DNA of 64,000 bases, from positions 4,124,498 through 4,188,497 of the forward strand of contig NC_085087.1 in NCBI RefSeq assembly GCF_963422355.1. The letters are read 5' to 3'. A model generated the notes under the pieces. It was given only the letters and a program-made list of their open reading frames with translations, made no database searches and was not told the DNA's origin. This DNA comes from Corticium candelabrum. Taxonomy: Eukaryota; Porifera; Homoscleromorpha; Homosclerophorida; Plakinidae. Below, one piece after another: positions 23,113 through 35,262 of this stretch. Within the stretch, counting starts at the first letter, position 1. The number at the start of each line of letters is the position of its first letter. A program made the position numbers and the translations under genes.

Positions 23113-25656
23113 TTACAGCCGTTCTGTCCACCGGTGTAATCGCAATGGCCTTTGACCTGTTCCTGACGCAGATAGCAGTGATACCAAGGCTTGGTGATCG
23201 GTACGAAGTACAAACGGTCGTCCAAACAAAAATACATGCCACTTCTCACACGCCCACACACAGGCCAATGCCTCCCGTTCTCCCACAGCATATTTCTGCT
23301 CTGCTGGTGACAACGCACGGGACGCATATGCCACAGGACGTTCCTGTCCATCTTGTATTTGAGACAATACTGCCCCAATAGCTACTCCAGAAGCGTCACA
23401 CGACACAAAGGTGTCCGCTGTGGATGAAAAGTGGGCAAGAACTGGTGCTGATGTGACAAGCTGTTTCAATTTGTCAAATGCCGTTTGACATTCAGTGGAC
23501 CATTCCCAATGGGCATCCTTCCGTAATAAGCACCGCAAAGGAGAAGAGATATCAGCATAGCCCTGCACGAACCGGAGGTAGTAATTTGTCATACCGAGGA
23601 ATGAATTTAGTTCTGTCACTGATGTCGGTTCTTGCAGTCTTTCAACTGCTTCTATGTTAGATGTTAGAGGACGAATACCACTCGCCGAAATACTGTGTCC
23701 CACAAATGATATTTCCTTAACTGCAAAAGTGCACTTGTCCACATTTAGTGTCAAATTGTGATGTTGTAGTCGTTGAAACACATCATTCAGTCTCTTATTG
23801 TGACTTGGTCGATCTGGCCCATGAACGACAATATCGTCCATGTAGACAGCAACTCCTGGTATTCCGGCTACGACCGTAACCATGACTTTCTGGAAGGCAC
23901 TTGGGGCCGATGCCAAACCGAATGGCATTCTCTTGAACTGGTAAGTCCCCTTATGTGTTACAAATGCTGTAATAAAGCGACTTTCCTCTGCCAAAGGTAT
24001 TTGCAAGTACCCCTGGTTTAAGTCCAGCTTCGAAAATACTGTAGATCCATAAAACTCTGCTGCTATGTCTTCCATTGTTGGAAGTGGATGCTTGCCAGGT
24101 ATGATTGCCTGATTGGCTCTTCGAAGGTCTACGCAGAGTCTAATTGCCCCTGATTTCTTCCATACAACTACTAAATTTGAGATCCATGGGGATGAATCCA
24201 CTTTTTCAATGATATCCAAACTCTCCCAACGATCCAACTCCTCTGCCACCCTCTCTCGTAGAGCCAGTGGCAATCTCCTAAGTGGCTGCATAATCGGTGG
24301 TACGGTGGTGTTCACTAACGGGCAATGAACAAAGTGATTGGCTTTCCCCAATCCACTGAACACCCTAGGCCATCTCCGACTCCAACCTCCCTTAGTAACT
24401 CCATCGTTGAGCAAGTCAACCGCTTGTACATTATGACTGCCTAGTTCTTCTGGATCCCAACAAATTTGAAATCCCAGGGCATCAAACAAGTCGAGACCTA
24501 GTATGTCTGTCCCCTTGTCTGTAATATAGAATGGAAACTCTGCTAATTGACATCTCCGGTATCGGACTGGTAGCTTTGCCTTTCCCAACACCTTTATTGG
24601 CGATCCTGCATAACCAACTAGCTTTCGATTTGCTGGTTCCAGCTTACTCCAAGAAAACCATCGATCATATGACCTTTTTGACAGCACTGAAACCTTCGCC
24701 CCCAAGTCAATAACAAGTGAAAAACTGACACCAGCCAACTCGCAAACGCATTGGCGATACTCGAGTGTACTGGACTGACCACCAACAACATTGATTCGAA
24801 CGGTCTCCAACTCTACCCCTTGCTCATTGCCACAATCAACTTCCTGGATCTGTGACTGTTTCTTTGACCTACAGCAACGTGCGTAGTGTCCTATTCTCCC
24901 ACATTTTCTACAGGTCTGTGTTGATGCTGGGCATGTTGAACCCTTGTGAACCGAGAACCCACAGTTACCACATTTGCCGTCTCCTCTGCTACTCCAGCCG
25001 CTTTTACCTGGCCGTGTCTGTACTTGACGAATCCCACGTGACTCCTGTGCCAATTGACCCAAAGCTGTATTAGTTAAACCTCCTGGCACTGCATCCATTA
25101 CGCTACCTGACACTGTCGCAATAGCTGCTGAATCCCTAGCCGCCTCTTCCATCCGTGATGCCAGTACAATTGCTTTGTCTAGAGGAAGATCTTCATCTTC
25201 TTCCAACAAGCGGTCTCTCACTTTACCACAAACCGTCTTTTCTATAAGTTGATCCCTAATCATTTCGTCATGCAACGGTCCAAACTTGCAAGTGGCTGCT
25301 AGCTGTCTCAGAGCAAACACATATTGCTTCACGGACTCTCCTTGATGTTGCTTTCTTTGTCGGAATTTGAATCTCTCGACCATAGAATTGAGTCTCGGTC
25401 CGAACAACGTCGCACACACATCACGTAACTGAACGTATGATTCCGTCTCTGTCTCCGTCGAAAGTATCCGCTGCCCTTCCAGTCCTAAGCAATGAGTCAA
25501 AAGGGCGCGTAGTCGAGGCTTGTTGTCTGCTTCGTCTTTGATTGCCGCGGCTGCCACGTAGGTGTCAAAAGCGGACAACCAATGCTTCCATGGCACCGCC
25601 GGTTCCCCCGGGTGTGGAAGGAAAGGAGGAGGCGGGTGAATGCCTGAAATCGCCAT
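23113..25656 (-). CDS. Gag-Pol of the Ty3/gypsy element (Gag, protease, reverse transcriptase, RNase H)
   Basis: From the ATG at 25656 (chosen because the earlier in-frame ATG at 25704 lies inside the LTR) 847 codons run to a TAA at 23113-23115. In order: Gag; two CCHC zinc knuckles (CGNCGFSVHKGSTC and CRKCGRIGHYARCC); a retropepsin-like protease whose active site reads D-L-G-A where D-T/S-G is usual; reverse transcriptase with YMDD; and RNase H with SCDASG and RTDHQAL. The TAA falls after RTDHQAL, near the RNase H end, and the same frame continues as the integrase part, so a single nonsense codon (or a read-through stop) divides an otherwise continuous frame of 1381 codons. Confidence 0.93.
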   Translation of the reverse strand: MAISGIHPPPPFLPHPGEPAVPWKHWLSAFDTYVAAAAIKDEADNKPRLRALLTHCLGLEGQRILSTETETESYVQLRDVCATLFGPRLNSMVERFKFRQRKQHQGESVKQYVFALRQLAATCKFGPLHDEMIRDQLIEKTVCGKVRDRLLEEDEDLPLDKAIVLASRMEEAARDSAAIATVSGSVMDAVPGGLTNTALGQLAQESRGIRQVQTRPGKSGWSSRGDGKCGNCGFSVHKGSTCPASTQTCRKCGRIGHYARCCRSKKQSQIQEVDCGNEQGVELETVRINVVGGQSSTLEYRQCVCELAGVSFSLVIDLGAKVSVLSKRSYDRWFSWSKLEPANRKLVGYAGSPIKVLGKAKLPVRYRRCQLAEFPFYITDKGTDILGLDLFDALGFQICWDPEELGSHNVQAVDLLNDGVTKGGWSRRWPRVFSGLGKANHFVHCPLVNTTVPPIMQPLRRLPLALRERVAEELDRWESLDIIEKVDSSPWISNLVVVWKKSGAIRLCVDLRRANQAIIPGKHPLPTMEDIAAEFYGSTVFSKLDLNQGYLQIPLAEESRFITAFVTHKGTYQFKRMPFGLASAPSAFQKVMVTVVAGIPGVAVYMDDIVVHGPDRPSHNKRLNDVFQRLQHHNLTLNVDKCTFAVKEISFVGHSISASGIRPLTSNIEAVERLQEPTSVTELNSFLGMTNYYLRFVQGYADISSPLRCLLRKDAHWEWSTECQTAFDKLKQLVTSAPVLAHFSSTADTFVSCDASGVAIGAVLSQIQDGQERPVAYASRALSPAEQKYAVGEREALACVWACEKWHVFLFGRPFVLRTDHQALVSLLSASGTGQRPLRLHRWTERL

Positions 25657-25671
25657 CCTCGTCGCCAATAT

Positions 25672-25812
25672 TGTCGTGTATTCACTCAATGTACTATTCA
25701 ACACACGTTAACGGCCGCTACTCTAACACTGACTCAAACACCGGTTCAGTCATCCTTTATCTACCGCAAAACCCCAGTTCCCGTATGCTAGCAAGCATCT
25801 ACAAACACAACA
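25672..25812 (-). repeat. 5' LTR of the Ty3/gypsy element
   Basis: 141-base terminal repeat next to the primer-binding candidate. No TATA box stands out. Confidence 0.95.
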
Positions 25813-28800
25813 CTTGTCAAAACCAAATATTGTATCCTTGTTTCTCTCTGGGTGTAATGATGTTGAAGAAGAAATGTTTGCTTGAGGTCTTCTGGTAACA
25901 GCCCTGTCGGTAGTGGGCGTTGGCTTTTGAGATGCTGCAGTTGTCATGATGGCTAAACACAAGTGCTACCTACCACTCAGCTCAAATTGCTGCTTCTACT
26001 CCGTTACCTGCAGCTGGTGCAACAAAGATGATCCTCTCTTGACGCTCACCTGAAGCTTCAGCACGACAAGTAAAATTTCCTGTTGTTCTTACTGTGATTG
26101 ATAATTGCTGAGACTAACTTCCATCCGAAAGATCATTTCTAACATCAGAATGTCTTTGTGAAATAGATGATCCAATCCCTGCCATCCATGTTATGCTTGG
26201 ATAATTCAGGTAAGCTCTTGCCACACAAGCAAGTAGCTCTGTACCATCTCCACCAAGATTAGCATCTTGTGTAGTAGATAATATAGAGACACGAGCAATC
26301 ACTTCTATCTGCTTGTTCTCCTGTGTATTAGGAATCGAACAGATGTAACGTCCAACGCGATTCACGTTAATTGTTGAGCGAAGTGCATTAGCACCGTCAT
26401 TACTAACAGTAAAGTCGTCAGAATGTGCAATAGCTGATCCAGATAAATTTGTCCACTCTACACGTGGCTTGTCAGGATATTGTCTTGCATTACATAATAT
26501 ATTTACACTCATATTATAAGTAAGGTTGACTGGAGATGTGGAGGAGCTAGTGATAGTAGGAGCAGCTACAAACATAACCCCAACACAACTACAGTAAAGC
26601 ACCACTCATCCCAACCGGCTGAACCCAGAGGACAGTAAGCTAGAATGTTCAAAATGTGATTTGTTCAGATAACCGATAGAAACTGTTATGACTATACATG
26701 CCCACAATTATCAAGACAAGTCTTAGTCTGATTGCAAAAGTTGTCTCCGTTTTCAGCCCTCTTACGAACAAATTCTCTGATTTGTGTTGTAGACGGTAAC
26801 ATAAATCTTGTAATTGTGATTATGTAAAATTGCTGTATGCTCACATAAATATTGGCTTAGGCGTACGCACGAGCCATTCATCTACCTGGCACTATTAGTA
26901 AATAGAATGTGGATAAATGGTGCTCTAATGTACTTATCATAAACATCATAAAATACATCAGTGAGTGGCCTTACCAGCAACAGCAATTACATATTCTCTT
27001 GTAATTGTACCAAGACCATTGACAACAGTACACACATAATGTCCTCCATCTCGAATCTCAACATTTAAAATATTTAGCTTGGGTGATTTGTTAACGTAGG
27101 GCAAACTGTTTCAATTTCGTTGCCATGTAACGTTTAGACTTGGTCGACCGGTGTGTTCACAGTCTAGCTCCACATTCCCAAATTCAGCAACACCTCGATT
27201 CAACTGGTCAGCAGCAACATGTCTTGCAAACCTAGGCTCAGCTGCATAATGACAGCATTGCAATGACAAATCAAGTCACTTTCTATACAAACTATATTTT
27301 AGTATTTCCTCTCACCATTTACAACAAAAGTTCTTTCATCTGAGTATTCACACAGATAACATTTATAATTACCAGGAGATGAAACAGTCAGTACAGAAAT
27401 AACACAGGCTGGATTACTTGAATGTTGACTGTTCTGAACTGTTGTTTCTAACATTTGCTCTCTACTCCATTGAATGGGTGGGACACAAGGATATGAGCAA
27501 GCCACACATGTCAGCAGTTGAGATGTGTTACTAGCTGTAAGAACAATTGCTGGAGACATACTAACAGATTTTGGAGATGAGATGAATGAATTTAGTACAA
27601 AAATTGAAATGTTAGACCAAAACTCTTAATTAAAGTTTACAATGGTTCCAATCATGTGTTTACATCTTATTTCCTCAACTTCAGTTACGTTTTGTCCATC
27701 AATTTCAAAACTATAATTTCCACTTTATGTTACATTCACATTCAGTTGCACAGTGTAAGCATCTTGTGGCGGTTTTGTGATGACATCGCTGGATATTGCA
27801 AGTTGATTTCTCAAAGAATATTTCGCCAGTAATGTGGGTGAGTCAGGAAAACAACGAGCCACCCCAGACAAACCAACAGTCTGCTGTTGTAGTGGATTGA
27901 CAACAGACGATGATGAAGAAGAAATATCACTCAAGCATACTGCTGATAATTTAAGTGAGCAAGGAACTGCAAACAAACAATTACAATCTAAAGATTTTGT
28001 CTACAAAAAGCAATTTCAAATAAACCTTCAACTTTAACAGTCACTCTGTCATCATGCCTCCCACATGTGTTATTAACTACACACTGAAATGTACCATTGT
28101 GTCTTACGGCTGCTGTCAATGTGACAATTTTCATGTTCATCCAGTTTCTCTGTTCAATTCCATTCTCAAACCAAAAAGTATTAGGAGATGGAAGACCCCT
28201 TGTAGAACAAGTCAAAATTAAGTCATCGTTCTCTTGGACGGGACCATTAGCAGGCATAACAGAAAACTTGGCAGTAGGTGGAACTATAACACAAAGATAG
28301 TCTCGCACTATAAAATATCATACAGTATCTTCATCTCAACCTATACCTCCAATGTCAACTCTACACGTTTCACTTACTGTTTTGTGTCTATTAGTAGCAC
28401 TGCATATGTAATTCCCAGCATCATTTTGCAAAACAGAACTCAAGGTGATAATAGAAATACTTGTTAACAAGGGAGATGAGTGTTTTCCACTTATCATAAC
28501 ATAAGGTATGGTAGACCAAATGCTGAGCAGCTCAATCTTTGATTTATTCCAACACACACATAAATTGTACCTCCAGTATAACAAAATGATTCAATTTTAT
28601 GTGCAGCTAGTAACAAAATAGTAAACAGATCGACAATGACACAAATGAGTAATGTATAAACCTTGAACATTCACAGAAACTGATTCACTTATACTTTTTC
28701 CCACTCCATTGTCAACATTACATTGATAAACTCCACCCTCAGAAAATTGTTTCGCTGTCAGAGAGTGTACAAGTGTCTTGCAAGTACCAGTAGTTACTAC

Positions 28801-30184
28801 TATATTATCCTTTCTCCATGTAATATTTGGAATAGCATAGACATCATCTTCAATACTGCAATGCAAAGCAAAATCCTCTCCAACTAATATTGTCTGGTTA
28901 GGAGACAGAAATGTGTCTGTAAACACAGGAGCAGCTAGAAACAAAGTGCAATGTAAACAATGCTAAGAGAAACACTCGATTAGAATTCACTAAACAAAAT
29001 GTAAATTTCACATCCAGCTGTCAAACTTTAAGAAATTACCTTTTACTTCCAGTCTGGCAGTAGCACTTATATTAGTTGTAGGTGGTGCTGTTGATGCTAT
29101 GCACGTGTAGTTTTCTGTATCTAGTGCAGCTGGATTTGCGAGATACAGAATAGCTCTATTCGTCCTTGCCACGAGACTGGAGATGACAATGTGCTTTCCA
29201 TTTCCACTCCATCCCAAAGGTAAGAGAGTACCGTTAGGCAAACTAAACTGCACGTCAAGAGTTGATGATGAAGGAAAATTGACGTCAGTTTCTTCAGCAT
29301 TGCAACTTAATGTTGTAAGCGTTACTGACACATCTTTAACAAAGACGTGTCAGTAACAAAGTTAGCAGGTGTAAATCCTGGAAGTCCTGTGAACCTCAAT
29401 GCAGCATCTAAACAAAAATATCATAAAACTTAAGTTATGAACATGATGAGTCAACTGTTTAACATTTCTTAATGTTTTTTTTTATAAAATCTAACAACCA
29501 GTATAATCTTTATTACCAATAGAAATTAATGCAATAACAAACTTGTACAATTATGCCAATACGATCTCTTGACTAAATAACCTATTTGCACCAATTAACT
29601 CAGTTTATATTCTTAATCTCTTCTCAAAATGCTAAAAATAGCAGAAACTTTTCTTCCTAGGTGGGTTTCCATTCACTCTACCATGCTGTAATATATAGGC
29701 AGCAAATCGAATTCAGCAGAAAACTCTTTAATAAACTATAACACCAACATATATTTGTGCTATTTTATTTACTTCACTTTGTTTTGAAAATCAATACCAT
29801 ATTCTCCCCTAAAAGAAAAGCCTAAACATTTTAATTATAATACATAATTAACAGTACAATTAAAGTTAGTACGCCTTGGCATTTCATTTGAATTCCCGTT
29901 ACTGTACAGCCGTGTTTACTGCAAAAGTCGGTTTCCATGCAACATATATCTAGTGCGTTTGTGATGTATATCGTTGAAAAACGTTTGACAGGAATGCAGG
30001 GGCACGACATTCTAAGGGCGTGACAGCATTTCATACAACTCTCATGCAACACTGATTACGTGCTGTATAGCAAATCAACGCACGTGTCTATACGTACGCA
30101 TGCGTTCAGATGATTGCAAAGAGACTTACGTGACGGTCGGCAAAGTAGTGAAGCAAGTATTGCGACTAGCGGTAGCAAGACCAT

Positions 30185-31728
30185 ATCCACAGTCTCACAA
30201 ACAAACTGACTCTCGAAACAATTCAGACGATCGAAAATGCGCTTTTGGAGAGTTGGCCCGGATAACCTCGAAAAGTTGCAGTATTTAGGCACGTGAGCAA
30301 CTGGTTAATTCCCGTATAATTGACTTTGGGTGGCAATTGCGCAGAAGTTTGGTTTAGCTCGTTTAGACTACTCGTCACTAACTGCCATAAGTCACTTTTA
30401 ATAATTATTTTTAGCGTCAAAACGTTACAAGGTGTTACTTTTGTCGTCACCAAAATGTCATCAACATCACGAAATTGATTACTAATAGATTATTTTAACT
30501 AATTGGTTTGGACACACACAGTCGTAAACTAATTTCTATAACCGTGATGCCTTCAACATAATTGTCACCGGTAGTGTGATAACGTCATTATGACATTTTA
30601 GTATCGGTTTGATTATATAATCTAAACTTCTAGTTTGTGACATACCATTGTTACAAAATTCTTCTACTTCTAGTTGTCGGCAGTAACTAACAACGAGCAG
30701 ATCTAAAAATCCGTAAAAGTTTGAATGTGAGTTTTTTATAAATTGGCATTTTCCAAACAGTAAAACGAAATACAACAAGATCAGTCAACATCGTCTCTGC
30801 CTTCACTAAACAGAAATGTTATTGACATCATTGTCGTCAGCTTTATCGGCTTTGTTAGTTCTCGACTACGTATACTTTTTCACAAACTTGGAAGTGGTGG
30901 TTTACTAAGCAATTTTTCGCGCCTCTCCGTGATAAAGAGACTCGTTGCTCGTGGATTCTGTAGGGATCTTCTTGTCGACATAATTCTATAGTATGTCTTT
31001 TTGATATCGTTCAAGGATAACGGCACAAGATATATTTTTTAGGTAGCATCTAGAGCTTTCAGAATCTAGAAAACTAATGTCATCAGTTCAGGATAATCTA
31101 CGTCAAAAGGTCCAAACTCTGAGCAAGTTGCTGGACACTTTCGAGATTTAGGTAACTTGTGATTCTTGTTTAGGATGTAGTAGTTGGTTGTCTCTTGATT
31201 TCTCAAAGGTTTTCTCAAGCTTCTCGATAACTAACACGCAGATGATTAACTGCTGGAAGCGATCGATATAGCCGAAAGATAAAAATTATATAATGGCAAG
31301 AGAATGGTTTAGAAGTCTTATCGGGTAACTATAGTTTTTTAGGGATCCAGTGTGGCTGGAGGACTGCTAGCGTCTAAAGCTTTTCCTAGCGTGTCTTTCC
31401 AGTACACAATGAACTATCTCCTTAGCCATTAAGACTATTAATTTTTTTTTTGTTTTGGGTGAGGTTAAAGTGCAGTGCCGTACCCAAGCATGTTTCTAGG
31501 TTGCCCAGAAACCTAAATAAGATGGGCGTCACTTTACTGTTAACGCGAGAGATAATGAGCGCAAATGCTAAAGATACTTTTGTGAACAGTAACTAAAAAC
31601 TCTAGCCATATTCGTCACAAGTCTAACTCTAGCCCTTACCACTTTAACCCTAAGAAAATTGTTAGATCATCGATGCTATGCAATAGCAACATAACTTGGC
31701 GTACGTGTACGTAAAGACATCGACTTAC
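30185..31728 (-). repeat. 5'-flank module of copy C
   Basis: Matches the flank of copy B (11259 onward), then the later intergenic unit, and ends next to another signal exon at 31783. The expected Ig gene body between the two is absent. It carries one copy of the KKI..ESTSNESL frame (about 30980-30920). No other gene. Confidence 0.65.
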
Positions 31729-31783
31729 ATGACGGTCGGCAAATTAGTGAAGTAAGTGTTGCTACTAGCGGTAGCAATATCAT
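31729..31783 (-). pseudogene. Orphan signal-peptide exon of an Ig receptor
   Basis: A 55-base exon with ATG at 31783 and a GTAAGT donor at 31728-31723, reading MILLPLVATLTSLI, the same length and phase as the first exons of copies B (11258-11204), C (30184-30130) and G (38733-38679). No Ig exon follows before copy C's own flank, so this unit lost its gene body. Confidence 0.75.
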
Positions 31784-34700
31784 AACCCAAGACTCACAAA
31801 CTCGAAACACGTGAGATTTTCGACGATAAGTACAACTAGAGAGTAACCTCACATAGCACAGTGAGTCAGTGTCCCACTTCCAGTTTTTATCCGCGAAGTA
31901 ATCTAATCTAGTTAATTCCCGTATAATTAACGATGGCAATCGCACAAAGTTTGATCTGCCTCATCTAGACAACTTGTCACTTACTTAATTTCTTGTAGGT
32001 AATTTTACTGTCAAAACGTCACAAGGTGTTACCTTTGCCGTCACCAAAATGTCATGGAAAATATAAACTTGATTACTAATTAGTTTCCAGCTACCTTCGA
32101 AGAATCATTACAGTGGCCATGCACAGTCTAAACCTAAACTAATTTCTATACACGTAGATGCCTTCAACATAATTTTCACAGCGTTTGATGACTTATTATG
32201 ACATTTTTTATCCTTTTTGGTTATTCTAGACTTCTTGTTCGTGACGTACACCATCGTCACTAATTTTTCTTTCACTTCCAGCTGTCGACAGTCGTGCTAT
32301 GTAGCAACAAGCAGGTCGATGTTAGCCAAAAAATTAAGATTCGTACTAAATTGGAAATTTGAGATTTCTATAATTGGAATTTTCGAAACGTTACAATGAT
32401 CTAAGTACAACACATGCAACACCACCAGTCTAATGCCATGCAGTAAACAGAAGTGTCATCGATATCAATGTTGTCAGCTTTACCAGCATTGTCGTCATCT
32501 CGGCTATACCTTCTTTGCAACCTTGGGAGTGGTGGTGTACGCAACTCGTCGCCTCTCCGTGAAGAAGAGATTCGTTGCTCGTAGATTCTTGAGCAATCTT
32601 CTTGTCGTTGTGGTACGCAAAGGACTCGCATAAATGTTCTAACAAAGGATATTATAGAAGAACTATTGTCGTTCCGTATCTTGATCACTTCTTTGGTCAA
32701 AGATAGTAGGTAACTGTTAGACTCAAATGCTATGATTTCTTTTATTAGTGCAAATGCTCAGCGAAATATTTTATGAAACGCAGGAAAACTTTGTGTTTGA
32801 CTAAGCCTTCCTCTAGCAGCTAAGATATGTGTACAGACCCTTTGGAAACGACCAACGAAAGAGCTTGGACCGTTTTCTAACAGACGAATCTTTGTGCCTA
32901 ATAGAGTCCTGCGACTTTGAACGAGGAGCTGGTATGTTAGAACGTTCAATGGTAGGCTTTTTGAAATTTAGCACCTGTCGCAGCAAGCTCTAGCAGTCGG
33001 CACAGATAAACGGTATTTTCCAATAGTTACGTAAATACCCTTTTGAGAATTACATACAAACAGTAACTACTAGTTGTGAGCAGAGCATCAGTGGGCTGCG
33101 ACGACTTGACACTTACCAATATTCAAAACTGAACCGAAAAGACGTAACGGTCTCGCCTAACTACACTTCACTACGACAGTAGACTACGATCAATTCATCC
33201 ATGATTTTGCTAGAAAACATCCCCGAAGGATAGAATTTATCCGTATACTAGACTCAGATGGCTAATTGGCAAGTTTAAAGTAGTGTGTGTAGTAACGTTT
33301 CATAACTACCGAGATTAGGTAAGATCATTTTGTGCTTATATTAATTTTATTTTATTGATATTAATCGTGCTCCCCATCTTGAGGCTCTGGATCCGCGCCT
33401 GACTTACTACGAGCAAGAACACTTCTAAGCTTTATATGTTTCTTTTGATTGTCGTTTGGGATGTGGTAGTTGGTTGTCTCTTAAACTTTTTCTCATGCTT
33501 TGCGATATTCTCATCAAACACGCAGATGCTTACGTTAATTTAATTAGTTGCTGGAGGTGAGGCGATAGAAAGTGTCAATATCGCCAAAATGTAAAAACTA
33601 TAATGGCAAGAGACTGGCTGTTAGGTATTATCGGGTAATTAGAGTTTTTCAAAAGGCTGCGGTGTGGCTGGAGGACTGGTAGCGTTTACCTTTTAAGCTT
33701 TTCGTGTAACGTGTCTTTCCTGTACACAATGGACAATCTCCTTATACGTAGTCATTAACTTCAAGTCTGGCAGCCATTAACACGCTGATTACTTTGAGTG
33801 GTTACAACGTATCCAGGCATGTTTTCAGGTTGCCTGAAAACCCCATGAGATGGGCGTCACTTTACTATTAATGCGAGTAATTATTAGCACGAGTGTTAAA
33901 GAATCCATATTTTGAAACAGTTTAAATCAAAACTCTAGCCCTAATCCTCATAAGCTTAACACTAACACAACTATATTCCTAACACACACTTACCCCTAAC
34001 CCTTACAACATTAACTAAGCCTAAGAAGATTGTTAGATAATCGATTCTATGCACTAGCGACACGCTTGAATTAGCTAAGAATGGTAAGTGAATGGTAACC
34101 AAACCGTGTAATGTCATTAGTATTAATTTTTATTATAGTCATTAGAAAATCTTGGGCAAGGGCTTGGAGTGATATAGCACAAAGAATATGTGAGCAATTA
34201 CTATGTCGAAATTTCAGAAAGTGATCCTTGTCTCTGCTATTCGCGATAGCTTACACATCAACAGCCTGCATGCATCAACGCTAAGATCACTAGGCTTTTC
34301 GGAGCTTGATTAGTCAGGGAAAGATCTGATCCTTCTATCTGGATATGCAAATGCAAATCGCCTCTTGAAAATAAGGTGACAAAAGATTTTGACACTATAT
34401 TTTTAGATCCGCACCTGTTTGAGAAAGATGCCACCAACTCTTGGAGATGACAGCGTGTAGTGTGCAGTAAGTTAAGGAGGTCCATCGTTGAAGAGACGTT
34501 GGATTACTCGAGGAAAAGTTGCCAAACGTGTGTTATCTTGTCGAGCTAGATCTAAACAAACAATTAATGAATAATTATTGCATTAACGGCAATTTTAAGC
34601 TTGACCAACAAATGTTCTGTCATTGATTCTTCTCGAGTACATGGAGATGTTATATTACGATTTCCAGAACATTTCTGCCATATTTTAAGTATATATAGAG

Positions 34701-35262
34701 TGTACGGTAGTAGTATACACCAGCAACCCCTACGTGTCAATAGTATGGTCAATCCAATGACATATAGAGAAGTATAAGACAGACCGGTTGTCTAAGGTAT
34801 TCCTATAGGGGAGTAAAACAATAAGTAGTGTGGAGCTAAGATCTTCCTTGGCGCTTTAATTGACGTTATCGTGAAATAACCGTCGTATCAATGTTGGGGC
34901 TATCGTAACAAAGCGCAGTCGCAAATTGGGTATCCAATAATCCATAGTCCTCCACGCGTTACTGTATGGTCCCATACATAAAGTACGCTTGACTAGAGAG
35001 CTCGTTTATTCCATCGTTATATTGCTTAGTGTACAATACTATCCTTATATATCGTATTTATGAAAGAAAAACAGATGAATGAAAAACGCAGAAGAAATCA
35101 ATGAAGTCTATTTTTGTGCTGTCTAAAGCATTCATTTTCGCGGTACTAAAAATCAGCGTCGCTTGTAAATGCATTGCTACTCTGGACCGAAGAAATGACA
35201 CGTGCAGCGCCACAAGCGTATCCGTGTCTTATACAGTTTAAATGTAAAAAACAAACTTGTCG
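31784..35262 (-). repeat. Intergenic tandem-unit DNA, 5' flank of the orphan exon and 3' flank of copy G
   Basis: Collinear with 11259-14400. It contains the third KKI..ESTSNESL frame (about 32600-32480), the right end of a second hAT-like copy (ending at 33401, left end lost near 32600), CTAACCCT-like patches (33940-34010) and the 3' flank of copy G with AATAAA at 35005-35010. No protein gene. Confidence 0.65.

Larger units (their letters stand above)
21398..25812 (-). mobile_element. Ty3/gypsy LTR retrotransposon, recently inserted
   Basis: Element of 4415 bases bounded by two 141-base LTRs (21398-21538 and 25672-25812) that look identical, begin TG and end CA. A 5-base target duplication CTTGT lies at 21393-21397 and 25813-25817. 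On the minus strand a primer-binding candidate TGGCGACGAGG starts 4 bases inside the 5' LTR and a 15-base polypurine tract AGAAGGGGGAGAAAA abuts the 3' LTR (21553-21539). Identical LTRs imply a young insertion. It interrupts the stalk-helix exon of copy C. Confidence 0.96.
21198..30184 (-). pseudogene. Ig receptor pseudogene with alternative stalk, helix and tail (copy C), split by an LTR element
   Basis: Exons follow copy B: signal 30184-30130, then 29407-29040, 28934-28662, 28606-28347, 28283-28026, 27966-27664, 27591-27316, 27241-26975, 26565-26008. The next exon differs from B: a Thr/Pro-rich stalk (25952-25813) and, beyond the LTR element, a helix with seven isoleucines in a row and a Cys-rich CYRCICCAQ juxtamembrane end (21392-21290). 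A short exon may follow at 21237-21198. Damage: exon 2 length off by 2 with a small local rearrangement; a 1-base deletion in the third Ig exon (near 28505); stops in the exons at 27664-27966 (about 27727), 26975-27241 (about 27113) and 26008-26565 (about 26114); the acceptor of 27591 reads AA instead of AG. It cannot make the full protein. Confidence 0.85.
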
